Part shown: positions 1 through 13,207 of the stretch, piece by piece | How the letters are laid out: the number at the start of each line of letters is the position of its first letter | Numbering within the stretch: position 1 is the stretch's first letter | DNA from: Augochlora pura | Lineage: Eukaryota > Arthropoda > Insecta > Hymenoptera > Halictidae | Reading direction: 5' to 3' | Assembly (NCBI RefSeq): GCF_028453695.1 | Contig: NC_135779.1 | Coordinates: forward strand, 12,288,831-12,352,830 | DNA length: 64,000 nt | The notes under the pieces: model-generated | Told to the model about the DNA's origin: nothing | Seen by the model: the letters and a program-made list of their open reading frames with translations, nothing else | The model's database searches: none | Made by a program: the position numbers and the translations under genes

Positions 1-330
1 GCAAGCGCTGAACGAGCTTTCACAGCTTTCCCAGAGGGTAAACGGAGCGCGCACGCGAAAGCACGCCCGAGACTTGTTTGCGCAAGCATGCACGCCCTTC
101 TTTGTTGAAAAACCATGCTGAAACGTTTCTGAATCGCGAGGAGGCAGTATGCTTTAACGTACCAAAGTGTCAGAGTCGAAAAGCAGGGAGACGGCCGCCG
201 ACGCCGACAGGTTTTTAGAATCTCGCGAGGCAACGATCGCTGCGCGAGATTAAAACGCTGAAAAATGACCCGGGAATGTTCACTTGAAAAGAGCTGCACT
301 TCCCGACGCTGTTTCTTCCGGTGATTTATA
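1..330. other. CpG-rich block at the left edge
   Basis: This block is GC- and CpG-richer than what follows. I see no ORF or splice pattern to support an exon. Confidence 0.5.
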
Positions 331-816
331 ACCGATGTACGTTAATAACGAAATAGTGGCAGAATTTGTCACCATTTTTTAATAAATTGTCTTATTGTTA
401 TTATTATTAAAAATGTATTTGTGCATAGGACTAGCTTATTACAAATGACTGCAAGTCATATTGCAGCTCTTCCCCATAGACGTAAACGAAAATAAAAGTA
501 TGGCCATCCTAACTTATGATAAATTATGTAAAGAAGTAAGGTGACAATAACTACTAAATGTAAGAAATTGTCTCTCTGTTATTATAAACATTTTTCGCTT
601 TCTTTGAAACGTTCACAAAAGTCACTTAAATGGTGTTATTGAATGATATTATTATTGCGCTTACGATATAAGCAAGATTTTAAAATGCAATTAAACATAT
701 ATATTAACATAAACTAATTGAATTATTATTTTCTGATCATCATAGGGAATTTTCTAGATGATGTAAGAAATACTTTTCTTCTTCAGATTCATATAAAAGG
801 ATTCATGAATGCGAGG

Positions 817-842
817 ATTTGCACAAAGACTCGCAGTCTAGT
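817..842 (+). repeat. Dispersed CAAAGATCCGCAGTCTA motif, copy 1
   Basis: The copy reads TTTGCACAAAGACTCGCAG followed by TCTA. Only the 3' half of the longer consensus is clear here. Confidence 0.6.
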
Positions 843-2900
843 TATTATTTATTATGTGCATCAAATAATAATAAATATACAGTCTGTTTTGACAATAGTC
901 TTTTCATAACAAAGAGTTGTTATCTGCATTCTCAAACTCTCTTAATGTCCTCGCTAACTGATATTTAACCTAATTAGTTTTACTTTACTCACTCATAATA
1001 GTACAATAAGAATTATTGTTTTAAAAATTAATTCAAATGATATTTCCTTGCATATTGACACGATCTTCAAACTTAAATTTATACAGAATAATGATATATT
1101 GTATATTAGATGAAAATTACATATGCTTCTCATGGTGTTTTAAGTTTACAAACCATTTTATTGCTGCGAAAAATGATTTTAGTTTACATAAAATTTAGGA
1201 ACTATACCTTCCATCTGTTGAAAAATGAACAAATTGCTATGGCTGTTCTTTTACCGTAGGTCAACTTAATTGCACTTATATCACTTAAACTATACAAAGA
1301 GATTTCAAGCTGGAAGAACATAAAACATAATTTCTCGATGAAGACGTCAAGTACCATTAAAAATTAAAGATCATTAAGGGTCTTTGTAGTTCAACTGGTA
1401 GTCTGCGTGGGTTGCCGAGGGACCCTAAAATCCGCGGGCAAGTCGTTGAAGGTTTCCGAGGCACTTTAATGACTACCTCCGAGCTTCATCCTGTGGTCAC
1501 CTAGGAGTTGAGTTGTAAGATGGTCAAAGGGGTTCACAGAAAATGGTTCGAGATAACCAACAGAGTTCGAGAAATATAGTTAAGGATAACTGAAACCATT
1601 CAGATCGAGCGATTAAAAATAGATGCAAGGACACAAGCAAAACGATTGTACACGTCAAAGAAAAATAATGAAGAACAATTATAATGGCGAATAACTATGA
1701 TTAACTGGAAAAGTCTACTAGTTACTGTAAATCGTTATGGACTTTTTCTTTACTTATTTTTACAGGTCATACGCATCTTTCAGACACTGATATTGTTTCG
1801 TTTGTTTGTTCACCATTCTATAGTCTAATTTTTCTCCAATTTCTTCTTCATTTTCCGTTTGTATTCTTCTTTTAAGAGTAGTGTCGTATTGTGTTGTTTT
1901 ACACATATTTATTATATCTACTATATACGTATACCTATATATGCATTTATTATATACGTGTACTACACTATTTTTTACTTTTGTATTGTATCATTATACA
2001 TATTTATGTATACAATTGAACTCGTATAACGGGTGTAATGACGGCTTACTTTTATTATTATATTACTGTTATTATTATTATTATCATCTATTAGAAGAAA
2101 ACAATTAGGTTCGAAAGATTTAAAGGAGGTAAAATAGTTGACATTATTTGCTACGTTATTATAATAAAACATGGTATTTTATAAACAATTTATTATTCCT
2201 ATGATTAGTTATAACAATTTTTACATCGTTTGTAAATGCATGAGGATGTGCTAACTGAAGGTCGCAAGGAGAAAATCTTCAAGAATAATCGTGAGAACGA
2301 AACTTCACCTTTACTAATGGATTTACCGAGGAAAGCTCAAAAGAAGTGAAACTTCAATAAAATTTTATCACAATGCACATTTCTTTCCTTCGCACTCGTT
2401 TGCATATCGTATAAATACGAAACGTTTTCAGTCGAATCATTAATTATTACTGAAGGAAACCAAGATATAATTCGCTGCAACTCATGGTTCCTCAATCATT
2501 CATTGGGGATATCGATCCAGCTAATGCTAATATGTTACACATTATATTTCAGCTTGCATAAACGAAACGATAAAATGTAGAAAGAAATAGACGTTTCAAA
2601 AAATTAGATGTTGATGATGAAGCTCTTTTGCATTGTAGCAACATGTTATTTTAAATAAAATGCTGTGATTTCGTTACAGTCTTAAATGAGCCAGCAAAAG
2701 TTATTTTACGTATTAAAAATTTATTTTATTCATTATATATACGCATAATATAACTGTTGTATAATTATTATGTTGTTAAGATATGGGATTCATGCATTGA
2801 AATTTTGCATCCTATATGCAAAATATATTAACAACTATTTAGCAAAGAAAAAATTGTTACGCGTACATTTGATATTACGATTATTTGACTCATGTTTGTT

Positions 2901-2955
2901 CGTATTGATGAAGATCATTTTTATTTTACCCAAAGATCCGCCGTTTACTTACTAA
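2901..2955 (+). repeat. Dispersed CAAAGATCCGCAGTCTA motif, copy 2
   Basis: The copy reads ATTGATGAAGA, then TTATTTTACCCAAAGATCCG and CCGTTTA. The upstream ATTGATG block also matches the 35,311 copy. Confidence 0.65.
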
Positions 2956-3050
2956 ATTTTTACAGGATATTGATTCAGGAAGTTATAAATCATCCTTAGT
3001 AGTTCTATATCTGTATTACATAAGAAGGAACTTATGACAAAAGGAATTCG

Positions 3051-4109
3051 GAACGGTTAGGAAGATTCGTAGAATTTTGGAGTACGCACAATTACTTTCA
3101 ACTCATTGAAATACTTAACAAAGGACGAAGTAGTTGAATAGCTTCCAGTGTCAAGCAACAAATGCAGAAATCTTTTATTTTTCACGAAGATCCTAGTTAT
3201 GAAGAAATTTCCAGTAAATTCGCGTTGAGTTACGAAGGAACGGCGCTCGTAAAATGATTGCGATCGCAGATCATAAAAATTTATCTCGCCGTTGCAACTG
3301 TACCAAAACAAGCAGTTACCATTTTCTGCGGGAGGGGGGCAGTCGATGCGACCAGCAAGGAAACGGGATATCAACTGGATACGTTAGCGATGGACTAAAC
3401 TTTTCTATCCAAGGCAATGACCTAATCGAAGCGGTTGGGAAAAGCTCAACGTTACTTCAGATGGAGGGGTATCGAACTTCAGGAAATCGTAGCCATCGAT
3501 TTCACTTCCCTTGGAAACAGCTTCGGAGCAACGTGAACGGAATCGTTCTTACAGTTACCATTACTGTTACAACTTCGCCACCAGCGAGTACGCTTTCGTC
3601 AGTGACCAATAGCGGACCGGATCTTGCGGCAAGATATTCGATGCAGCGTTCAAATTTCAAAAATGCATTCTAAGAGGAACTTGGTGGGCAAACGAAGAAT
3701 AACGTGGAATTGCCGCGTTACGGACATTTCAGCAAAATGTGAAGGGTTTCGCGAGAATTTCAATTGAATTTCTCGAGTGTCGCTTCGCTTTGGATATTAA
3801 GTAACTGGATAAAGAAACAAATATTCCGTGATTGCAGAATTATTGCTTGTCGAGAAAATTTTCGAAATCTAATATTAAATGAGCCTATAAAATAATTTGC
3901 CCGTTCAAATAATTTTACGAAATTTTGTATTATTATAGTTACTACTTAGAAGATAGTTACTACTTTCATTAAAAGGCGTAGAGTATTTGTTTATCTGATC
4001 AACGTCAGAAATGTTATTAATAAGAAACTCACCCATTTAGTTGTAAATCTACGCAATACTCAGAGGATCGTGCATTGACCTCATACAATGTATGAAGAAC
4101 GGCACAGCT
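3051..4109. other. Mixed-composition DNA with uninformative ORFs
   Basis: Overlapping frames on both strands between 3,057 and 3,673 (105 and 139 aa) have no recognised domain. The minus frame contains LLLDTGS, discussed under findings. Confidence 0.5.
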
Positions 4110-4370
4110 GATCTGTATACGACCATTGATCCCTCCCTCCATTGTCTTGGCCCCGCCCCTTTTGTATTAGCCCTCCTTTGGTATTGACCCCGCCCCTGTC
4201 GTATTACCCCGCCCCTTTGACTGTTTTCCGTTAATAACTCGTAAAAAAAGTCGCGGATTGCATTCTCGTTAAGAAAAAAGTTATTTTTTAAATGACATTT
4301 TAAATGACCTCAGTAATCCCACATTTCCCGATGTTACAATAATTTCGATACACCCTGTATAAAATCTTGC
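4110..4370. mobile_element. Transposon-end-like segment with CCCCGCCCC tandem motif
   Basis: About 100 bp contain repeated CCCCGCCCC...GTATTA units (4,150-4,220). Two AAATGAC blocks follow, and the segment ends ACACCCTGTATA (4,352-4,363), a terminus of the same type as the other ACAGGGTG ends in this window. No matching opposite end was found nearby. Confidence 0.4.
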
Positions 4371-4380
4371 AAAGTATATA

Positions 4381-5470
4381 AAATCTCGCGCGTTACTGTT
4401 CCTAAGGAGCGTCGGAGGATTAAAGGTTTTAATACGTTTCAAACAGAGCGGAAAAATACAAGACCCCGCGAAAGCTTACACTCGTTTTCATAGTGGATGT
4501 ATAGTGGCAACAAAGGCATAAACGCACTCATTTGAATAAAAGAACAAGGCAAAGAGACCGACAATTTCCGACTTGTCCGCACTAACATCGTTACACCTCT
4601 GCACAAATGTTCCCAGGGCATCTTTCTTGTCGCAGACAGTGAAGATCCGCAGTCGGTAAGCGGCGCTCTTTATCTTTGGTATCTGGAGCGAACCGCGCGA
4701 GCAAAAATTCCATTTTCTCTTGGAAGTCCCGCGGCTGGAAGTTCAGAAAGAAGTATCCTTCGCTTAGAATCCGTTCAAAGGACGGGAAATCACTTTCGGG
4801 CTGTTCCGTGCGGAGGAGAAGGACACGGTATCTCTTTAGACACGTTAAATAAATTACAGAATGGAGCAGGAGAAGACGGGCGAGTGAAGCGTGGGAGGGA
4901 AGGAAGTAGAACAAAGTAAACCCGAGCTAGCGTCCGATGAAAGCGGAAACAAAGGAGAGCTCGGCTGATCCGTGCTCCGCCACGTCTCAATATTAAATGG
5001 GGATCGAAATGGACAGCAGCCGAATGTCGTTAATTAGCGAGCGTTTCGAGTGTCTCCAGAACGTTCGAGGGGGAATCGATAGCACGGCCCAGATGCCTCG
5101 CGTTGCCGAGCTGTACCGGCTAAATTGGATTGCTGCGGGGACACAGCAGTTGATCGGTCAACGATCTGCTTTCCGGAAAACAATAACCGCAACGTTCGTT
5201 AAGATAACGGACCCGCCCAAGAAGCTGGAGCGATGCCGCGGTCAGGCTCGAGGAAATGGCACTGCGGCTGATAGGGCCGCTTGAATTTGATGCACCGCAA
5301 CAGGGCGGTACAGATAGCCAGATAATTCAATTTTCCGCACCCGATGAACGCCGACTACAATTTCACGGAGTTCGCCGTGCTTTCGGCAAAAATCACCTCT
5401 GACAGCGGCTCGACAACTGCCGAAGTGTGCAGTTCAATTTCTTTTCTAGCTGTGAATTATTCAGTGAATG
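4381..5470. other. CpG-rich island with a TTAATTAGC core
   Basis: GC-rich non-coding DNA containing CGTTAATTAGCGAGCG at about 5,028. The minus frames at 4,591-4,914 are open but show no family signature or splice sites. It may be a conserved regulatory element. Confidence 0.45.
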
Positions 5471-6590
5471 ACATTTAAACCGGGTGATTGTTAGCACGTT
5501 CGCTAACGCCGTCGTTAGCGTACACAGTTATATTTATTGTGTTTCTGTTGAAAGGCAACGATATATACAATCTATCTTTCTCTGTTTTAGCGGCGTTTCA
5601 ATTGTCCGAAACCTTAGGCGGGGATAATGTCATGCCGAAAAACATTTAAAGGCTACCGCGCGTCGCGTTCCCTATGAGTTTTTGTTTTCAGTTTCGTTTC
5701 GTTCTCGACATCGGACAAAGCACGTTTTCCTTTCCGTATTATATTGTGTATTTCTGATTTTATATTTGTTTCTCAAATTAAATCGTTATTTTACCAAATA
5801 CGTGTGTGTACTGCGTTTTATTGACTGTGAATCTACAACAGTTTCTCGTATCGAATACATCGTATCCACTTATAAAATATTACAATTTTATGATATTTTA
5901 CTACAACTTTAAATAACTATATTTACAAAATGAATTTGTTGTTTTTTATGCGAAATACAAAATCGTAATCGTCACGACTTGATCGCACTTTGGTCCACTG
6001 AACGATAGTATTTTAATTTTTATTGTGATACTATTAAGTTTGTAGATTCTTGAACACAAGTCTGGCGTTCCCTAAAATCTAAAAATGTTTCTCCGACCTT
6101 TAAAAAATTCTGAAATCCTGGGGATACGTAGAGCATATGTAAATGTGTGTTGCAAAATTCTTTTTCTTGCGTGAATTCACTTTAAGGTGTGGAGAGATGT
6201 TTTTATTTTATTTTTACAATTCGCAATTTGTATAGGAGAGAAAAAGTCTTTGAATAAAAGTTACATCTTTTGTTCGAATCTATTATGTTGTATACGAAAA
6301 ATCGATTATTTGTTTACCATTTTTTCGTTTGATCAATTATCGGATCATATACATATACATACAACACGCATAACATGTATACTGCACGGTCAATTCGGTA
6401 TTATTCGAAAAATATAGGAGACATAAAGATGTAATTTAGTATAATTTAAGTACATACTAAGTAAATTTATTTCTATCACTTATTCTTTAATTTCAAGGAA
6501 CAAGGTAATTATAATCGACGAATTTTGTATCAGATGATCTTGATAAGAAAGGACATAATTAACCATTAGTAAGAATTTCCTTTCCTATAA
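5471..6590. other. AT-rich DNA
   Basis: No coding sequence is recognised. A perfect hairpin CGCTAACG-CCGT-CGTTAGCG lies at 5,501-5,520. Confidence 0.6.
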
Positions 6591-7560
6591 AGCGTACTTT
6601 CATAAAAAGGCGTTTTACCACGATTGGCGTGCGATTGTCCCATAATGCACCGCCAAAAAGATTGCGAGCCACCAAAAGCCACTTAGCCGACAAGAGATCA
6701 AAAGGCTGTCGAAAAAACGGCGCTCCATTCGTTAGGGGAGCGGGACAAGGAGCGAGAGCAGCATTAAGAAGTTTGTACGTCTAATTTCTCGAAGCGTTCT
6801 CTCGCGGCAGGAGGGGGTCAAGAAGGAAATCGATTGTTCCGCTAATCGTTGCAACAGTACGCATCAAAGGGAATGCGCGAGTGGTTCGAAATGAAAGCGA
6901 GATGGAAAAAGGTAAGCGCTTTAATGGCCGCCCGGAGTTAATGCCACCGGCGCGGCCGGTCTAATGACGTTGGAAAGAATGTTTCTCTTCGCCGGTGTGT
7001 TTTCTTGACTTCGGGAAACGCGGGAAAGCTCTGTTACGCGAAGGAGAGACCCATTCCGCTAATTAATGCAGTTTTCGTTGCACTCTTAGAGCGGCGAGGC
7101 GCGCTCGGCGTGTTTCCCTTCCGCGCAGCACGGTCTCGTTAGTTGCCTTAATTCGCCGCGTCTTTCCCCGGACTTCTATTCTCGACTGTTTATCTTTCAT
7201 TTCCTTAGCTAATGATAGTTGGAGGACGCGTCGGAAGATTAAAGCCTCGACCCGCGAGGAATTGCATCGTGCACGGGCATTAAAACGGTTTAATTATCGC
7301 GCGAAAGCGCGAGACCAAGTTTCCGTAAAGCTTGTCACGCGTTTCACGTTCTACGGGAAGGGGACGTGTTTGTCAAGCGTGCCGAAACTTCGGCACAACT
7401 TCGGCTAAATGTTTCGTGTACAGGCGTGTGTTCAACACGCGTATGGACGAAGTAGTCTAATTTCTACCGGGCCCTGGATTCCAGCTAATTTGTCATTCGC
7501 GACTGATTGCCGCTCACCGTGACATTGCAAACATTGCTCCTTTCATAGATAACCGGTCCC
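6591..7560. other. Large CpG-rich island, candidate regulatory element
   Basis: Almost 1 kb of GC-balanced, CpG-rich DNA carries CTAATTAATGCAG (about 7,059), several other ATTA cores and the hairpin GTGCCGAA-AC-TTCGGCAC (7,379-7,396). No long ORF is present. Confidence 0.5.
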
Positions 7561-7629
7561 GGAGATTTACAATCTATGCAAGGTAATTCGAATTACATAC
7601 TCTGCTCCAGAGTTGGACAGATTTTACTC

Positions 7630-7845
7630 GAAGAATTTATTCGATATAGATTAGTCGAACAAAATTCGATTCGACGAATTTATTTGAAATGATGTTCGGA
7701 TGAAATTCATTTGAAGCATATATTTAAAACATTGTTCGAGGTAGAATGTTGTTTGGAACGTTATTCCAAAATGCCTTTACTTGAAGAATTTATTCGAAAG
7801 ATTATTCTAATAAAACTTCATCTGAAAAATTTATTTGAAAACTTT
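7630..7845. repeat. Degenerate GAAGAATTTATTCGAAA repeat array
   Basis: Related units start at 7,630, 7,673, 7,783 and 7,824 (spacing about 41-43 bp, with one 110-bp gap). A further close copy lies at 47,658-47,698, so this is also a dispersed family. Confidence 0.65.
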
Positions 7846-7905
7846 ATAGTAAATGTTCGAGGTTATACGAGATTTACAGCCTTTGAATTATACTTCGACT
7901 AATTG

Positions 7906-10090
7906 TCGAATAACTAGTTTCAACGTGACCGTTTTACATTGGTTTCAGTCAAACTATTTCTCGCAGTTGTGTATAGAGCATCAAGAGCGAAATTAAACAG
8001 CATATTTTAATCTGGAATCTCGGAATTAAATTGCACTGCAGAGGGTTAAATACTTAACAGCCTTGTAGAGCCGGTGTAAAATAATTCAACCATTCCAACA
8101 GTCGGTAACATAAATATTCTAAAATCTGTTCATCGCTTCTTTCAATGTTACCATTTAAAGTAACAGATTCAAAGATATTTTTAGTGATAGATAATACATA
8201 CTGCGGTGATCTTCGTACTTCTAACTATGAAAATAAATAGAATATCGCATTTAAAACGCCTAAAAGTCATTCTTTTTTCTATCAAACTATACAAGGAAAA
8301 TTCAAGATAAACATCTTCATATAAAAGTAAACACAAAGACAGAAAAAAGTGTTAAAAGTCGCAGGGCTAAAAATCTTTTACAAAAACTGGTTTCGCGTGA
8401 AATCTACTAAATCTCATGGAGAAATGTAATCCGCAACGATATGCGCATTGACGATTAATATTCGATCGCAAGAAAAATAAAATGAGCCTGCGCACAGGCC
8501 GAATGAATAAGAAATTAGTTTCGTACAACTCTCGAAACATTTCGCGATTATTTCAACATTCGTTGAGGCGGTAAGCTAAGAATTTCGCAACATGCTGATT
8601 ATCGAGATGGGATCCGGCCGGCTTTAATTACGCTGAACAGCGGGGAAATAATTAAAAAGTATGCGAGGAGAGACTGTGTCCGCTTATCCACGGCTTGCAT
8701 CATCGCGTGAAACCATCCCTAAAACCGTAGCGTTCGGTAGGCGAAACGATCTTCCATGCAAAACACATATAAACGCCTGAGCTCGTTATCAACCGGTGCT
8801 CCTGGTTCGCAGGCGATAACGCCTCGAGGAGAGCGTGTGTAAAAAACCGCGCCAAAATAACTTCGCCGTTCACGGCGTCGTAAAGAAGTCCAGTAAACTG
8901 AAACTTCCCTTAAAGGGCACGTATCGTCTCGCGGCGCGAGGGTGCAACGACATTCAGCCCCTCATTTTCCGGTGTGTACGACTCTTATATCAGTGAAAGG
9001 AGACTGGAGATCGCATATAGGGAGGATTGATTGCAATTGCGCCAGACCACTGCACCCTGCACAGGCCACCGCGACGCCGTTAACAATAGTTAGCGATTTC
9101 CCGATGCCCCCTTGATGTCTACGTGCCACGGAAATGATCATTGTCGATCGAGGCATAAAACGTTCAGCGGGCATTGTTGTCTGGAACTTTAAAAAGGTCG
9201 ATACTACTTTATTGCATTTTTTTAAGTATGTGTCGACGAAAATATGCCTGCAACAGGATTCATTTTGAATTCGTAATAGGTACGAGATTATGGAGCTCGA
9301 TTTGCCAGATTAATCGTAATTTCCTCGTAGCTGAAACTAGACTACGAATGTTTATGCGCGATAAAAACTCTGCATTAATTGCCAACATTATTACTGTCAA
9401 GTAAATATTTCCCGAATGAAAACGTAGACAATACTTTGATTCTATGATGATCCTTGCGAATTACTTTAGTTGCACGTAAAAACGGAATACGTGGACGAAG
9501 CTACATTTCCAGTTCATTCAACACGGAAGATTCCGAAATCTTCTACACGACAGCTAATCCAATAATAAACGAACTCCCGAAATTTAAAATTCAAATCGGA
9601 CGTCGAGCCACGATAAGCAGCCGCCGGAAAATCGACGGCGCTTGCAAACCACTAACGCGAGCGGTTGCAATTATGCGTCGCGATTAATTATGTAAAATTA
9701 GATGAAATTATAAGATTCGAAAAAGCGGCGTCGTCAATCTGTACCTTATTCATAGGCGAGGCCGCCACCTACCGTGCAAAGACCGGTCGCGGTTGAATTG
9801 CAGAAATTATGCAAATACACGGCGGCCAGGTTGTCCAGGGGGTCAGTGTCATTACCGAACGCTATATGAATACACGTGTGAGCAATATCCGCGAGACACG
9901 GTTCCGCGGCGATGGTGTAATATTCCTAGTCGATCTGTTCGCACGCGCGAATGCCAGTTATGCCCATCGATTTTATGGTAAACCATACGGCATTTCGTTG
10001 ATTGCTGAGAAATCGCGATGAAATGCGCCAACAAATGAGCTGACCCGTTTAAAACGGAAACAGTGCAAGTCGAAGAAGTTAGTTTGTGGA
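7906..10090. other. AT-rich stretch followed by a CpG-rich island
   Basis: AT-rich to about 8,430, then GC-balanced to 10,090 with GGCTTTAATTACGC at about 8,620. Short frames at 9,454-9,687 and 9,793-10,097 overlap on both strands and have no recognised product. Confidence 0.45.
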
Positions 10091-10220
10091 TAATCAAGGT
10101 TGAATTACAAGTTTTATAAAATGGAATGATATAAAAAAATATTACAGCTGTTTTATGGAAGCTACATCTAAGCTTTAACTTAGAATAATAGAAAAGAAAT
10201 AAAATAAAGTATTAAATTAA

Positions 10221-10250
10221 ATATTATTATTATTATTATTATTATTATTA
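10221..10250. repeat. (ATT)n microsatellite
   Basis: About ten ATT trinucleotides lie in AT-rich DNA. Confidence 0.95.
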
Positions 10251-11010
10251 AATTAAAATTTTATAATTTGCTTTAAATGACTGAGATTTCGAAATTGAAA
10301 TATTTAGAGTGCCATTCAGAAGATATGAATTCGAAGCTGTATTATAAACTATTTACTTAACGTTGGTCTCTTCAATCAAGAGCTCTTATGGATGCAATAT
10401 TGGACAATTTTAAATAAAGATTAAAATATAATATTTAATGGTGTAATAAAATGCTTTATTGAAATAGAATATTAAAAGGTATTATTAGCAATGTAATAAT
10501 TAGGCTGTAGTGATGCAAAAACTACGTTGTAGTACTACTTTATTTATTTTCTTAGCCATTATACTTATAATTCGGATGAATAAATTTATTTCTAAGCATC
10601 GAGAAATGAGTCGGTCATAAAATCAGTTATTAAAGTAGTTGCATAAAAATAAATTTAATGATTCTCTCCGATTGAGAGAATTTCTTATTAAATTAAATTG
10701 CAAAGCTACATTTATTACATATTTTTAAATACCACGCAAGCGTACTATTAAAAATCTTCTACATTGGCGCAGAGCATAATCGTGCAATTATTCTGGTGAA
10801 TAATTTTATGCAATACATTTCTTTTACAAAAAAACTACAAAGCATACAGTGCTTCCAATAAAAAGTTTACGTAGTCGACTGGAATTGAAATACCTCAATA
10901 TTTTATTAAAACCTTGGCGCGATATTTCAAAGATAAAATTTTATACCTCTGCAATGAGTATTTCAAATTAACCTTTATTTTCATAATCATCCAGCAAAGG
11001 AAGAACTGAC

Positions 11011-11115
11011 TTTAGAAATTCACTTAATATATTAAAAAATTTGTTTAATTGGTTAAGAAATTCATTTAATTCGTTATGAAATTCATTTAATTCATTAAGA
11101 GATTCATTCACTGGG
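11011..11115. repeat. 21-bp minisatellite, five units
   Basis: Five consecutive 21-bp units start at 11,011, 11,032, 11,053, 11,074 and 11,095. The clearest pair are TTAAGAAATTCATTTAATTC and TTATGAAATTCATTTAATTC with one extra base each; the outer units are diverged. Confidence 0.85.
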
Positions 11116-12760
11116 TTTCAATGAAATTCTTATTATATTCGCATGAATATTAAGGAAATATCTCTTGATGTGTCGATAAAAGGTATTATACATGTCTGTT
11201 CCATTCAAAAGTTTTCAAGTTTTTATCACGCAAACAATATTTAAGATATTTTATATGGCATCTTTAATAATTCAAATGAATTCACATTTTAAATAAAAAG
11301 TTCGTAAAAAATTTCAAATATCACTGAGTGCAATGTTAATTATTTACTGTTCGTATGGACGAAATAGGCTATTTTTATTTGAATAATCTGATGCATAAAA
11401 CAAAATATTTTCATTTCGTTGACGTTCTGCATAGTAGAGAATATCATAAATTCGCATTTCAAATGCGCATTCCAAATATTTCGTGGTAACAGAACCGAGA
11501 AGAATTTCAATTACGATGCAAGGAGCAATAAAATTTAATAAACTGAATTTATTCTTGCGTTAAATACTGCAATCTGTGACTATTAGCATCTATTTTCATA
11601 CTTTTATGGGTACGAGATATACGTATATAGAAAGTATATTTACTATACTTCGAGTAAAATGCAACTTTAAAAATCGTTTTACGCTAGAAATACCAGTTTG
11701 ATCAAGGTAGCTCATTTCTGATTTCTTACTCAACAAATTATGCAGATATCTCTGAGGAATTTTTTAATTGTAGCACATAAAACTGTTGTACAACAATTGC
11801 ACGAAACTTGAACTATGTATGTGTATCTCTGCTCGTAATAATTTGTATAAAATACAAATAATTAAAAATCCATAAAATCTTTTGATACTTCCTCTGTTTC
11901 GCGCTCGAACTTTTATCATAGACGCATCAAATCCGCGATCAAATTATAACAAAAATCTTTCGAAGTTTAAACAAATGCAATCTTCTCGTTATTACAAAGC
12001 AATATACAGTACAACGACAATATTCAGACACTTCTTAAACCGCAATAACTTTTTGAAAATTGGACCAAATAATTTGAATTTCTTTTGAGATGTCAGACTA
12101 ACAATTTCTGCGAAAATTACATGATATTGCGATAACTTAACTGTCACTGGTATTTATTAGTATTTATTTGAAAGTACAGATTTTTTTCTACTAAATAAAG
12201 CAACAGAACCGATTAAATAGCAAATAAAAATTAAATTATACGAGATTTATATGTAGTCTCTTATGAACCCCAATGCTTTAACAAGATTTGAAACCCGTCT
12301 CGGTAATTTACATATCTCGTTCCAGTAATTAAACACAGTTATTAAAATGTAGAAAAATGATGAATTACGCATGTTCTACCATGAAACGTTATACATGCAT
12401 TTATTTCCAATTACTGAAAAGAGACCGGTACTATTTCCGAAAACTATTATATTCGTTGCAATGCACACAGTTATGACAAAGTTTATTAAAACTTTATGAC
12501 AGAAATATAATTGAAATTATTGTTAAAAATACCGCATATTGTCAGTATCAGTAAAAATGTTTAATACAAAATGTAAATTCGAGTAACTGTTCAAGTATGC
12601 GGACATGTCTAAGCATATTCATCTTATATGATTGTCGCGTTTTACGCTTAGTAGTTCCATTGTTAAATATCTTGCGCATCGTCTACAATATTTTACTCGG
12701 AAATTGTACACGGTGTACAAAAAGAGAGACTAAAACAACAATAATTCCGCATCCTATGGT

Positions 12761-13207
12761 ATTGCTTGGTCCGCAAAAACGTTTCTTGGACCTTTGAATC
12801 CGCGGAACAAATTCGCTGGCCAGTTTTTCGAGGGCACCGTTCAAACGAGTGGGTCTGCAAGCAATTAATCGAGGAGCTCGTCAAATTAGTGCGTCCCTGG
12901 CACGTCGAGTACGGACAGTGTTTCGTTCGACGTTTTATTTTCTCTCTCTCTCTCTTTCTCTCTCTCCCTTCTTTTTTTTCTACCAAGGCTGGTCTTTGTG
13001 GCTCGCGAGACAGAGACAACGGGCCGTGATAATTAATCTCATTAGCAGCCGACGCGAGGATTTGCGGACTAATGAGATGCCATCGCACGATCTTGGCCCT
13101 CGCGCAACGACACGCGTTCCTCCCTGATATTTTTCTTTCACGCCTCTTTGATACATACCACCGGCGCCCCTGTTTTTAACGAGCGCCGTTCACTTCGCGC
13201 CACCGCA
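12761..13207. other. CpG-rich island with homeodomain-type cores
   Basis: It contains GATAATTAATCTCATTAGC (about 13,028) and ACTAATGAGATGC (about 13,069) in GC-rich flanks, next to a CT tract and directly left of the MITE. Confidence 0.45.
12941..12982. repeat. Short CT/T-rich microsatellite
   Basis: A CT dinucleotide tract with one TTT interruption ends in a T run. It lies inside a CpG-rich island. Confidence 0.9.

Larger units (their letters stand above)
331..3050. other. AT-rich intergenic or intronic DNA
   Basis: No coding sequence is recognised. It contains two dispersed-motif copies (817 and 2,901), a TTA-rich stretch around 2,055-2,090 and a more GC-balanced block at about 1,380-1,560. 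Confidence 0.6.
10091..12760. other. AT-rich DNA with simple repeats
   Basis: No gene is seen. It holds the (ATT)n microsatellite and the 21-bp minisatellite listed separately. Confidence 0.6.

Noticed and set aside
1384..1460. tRNA-like or SINE-head sequence (A-box-like TAGTTCAACTGGT)
   Set aside because: The A-box match is partial, no B-box or cloverleaf can be drawn, and the AGGGTC/GACCCT pairing is too close for an acceptor stem.
4591..4914. Minus-strand 107-codon frame with a protein-like middle section
   Set aside because: No family similarity, no splice sites and overlap with another open minus frame.
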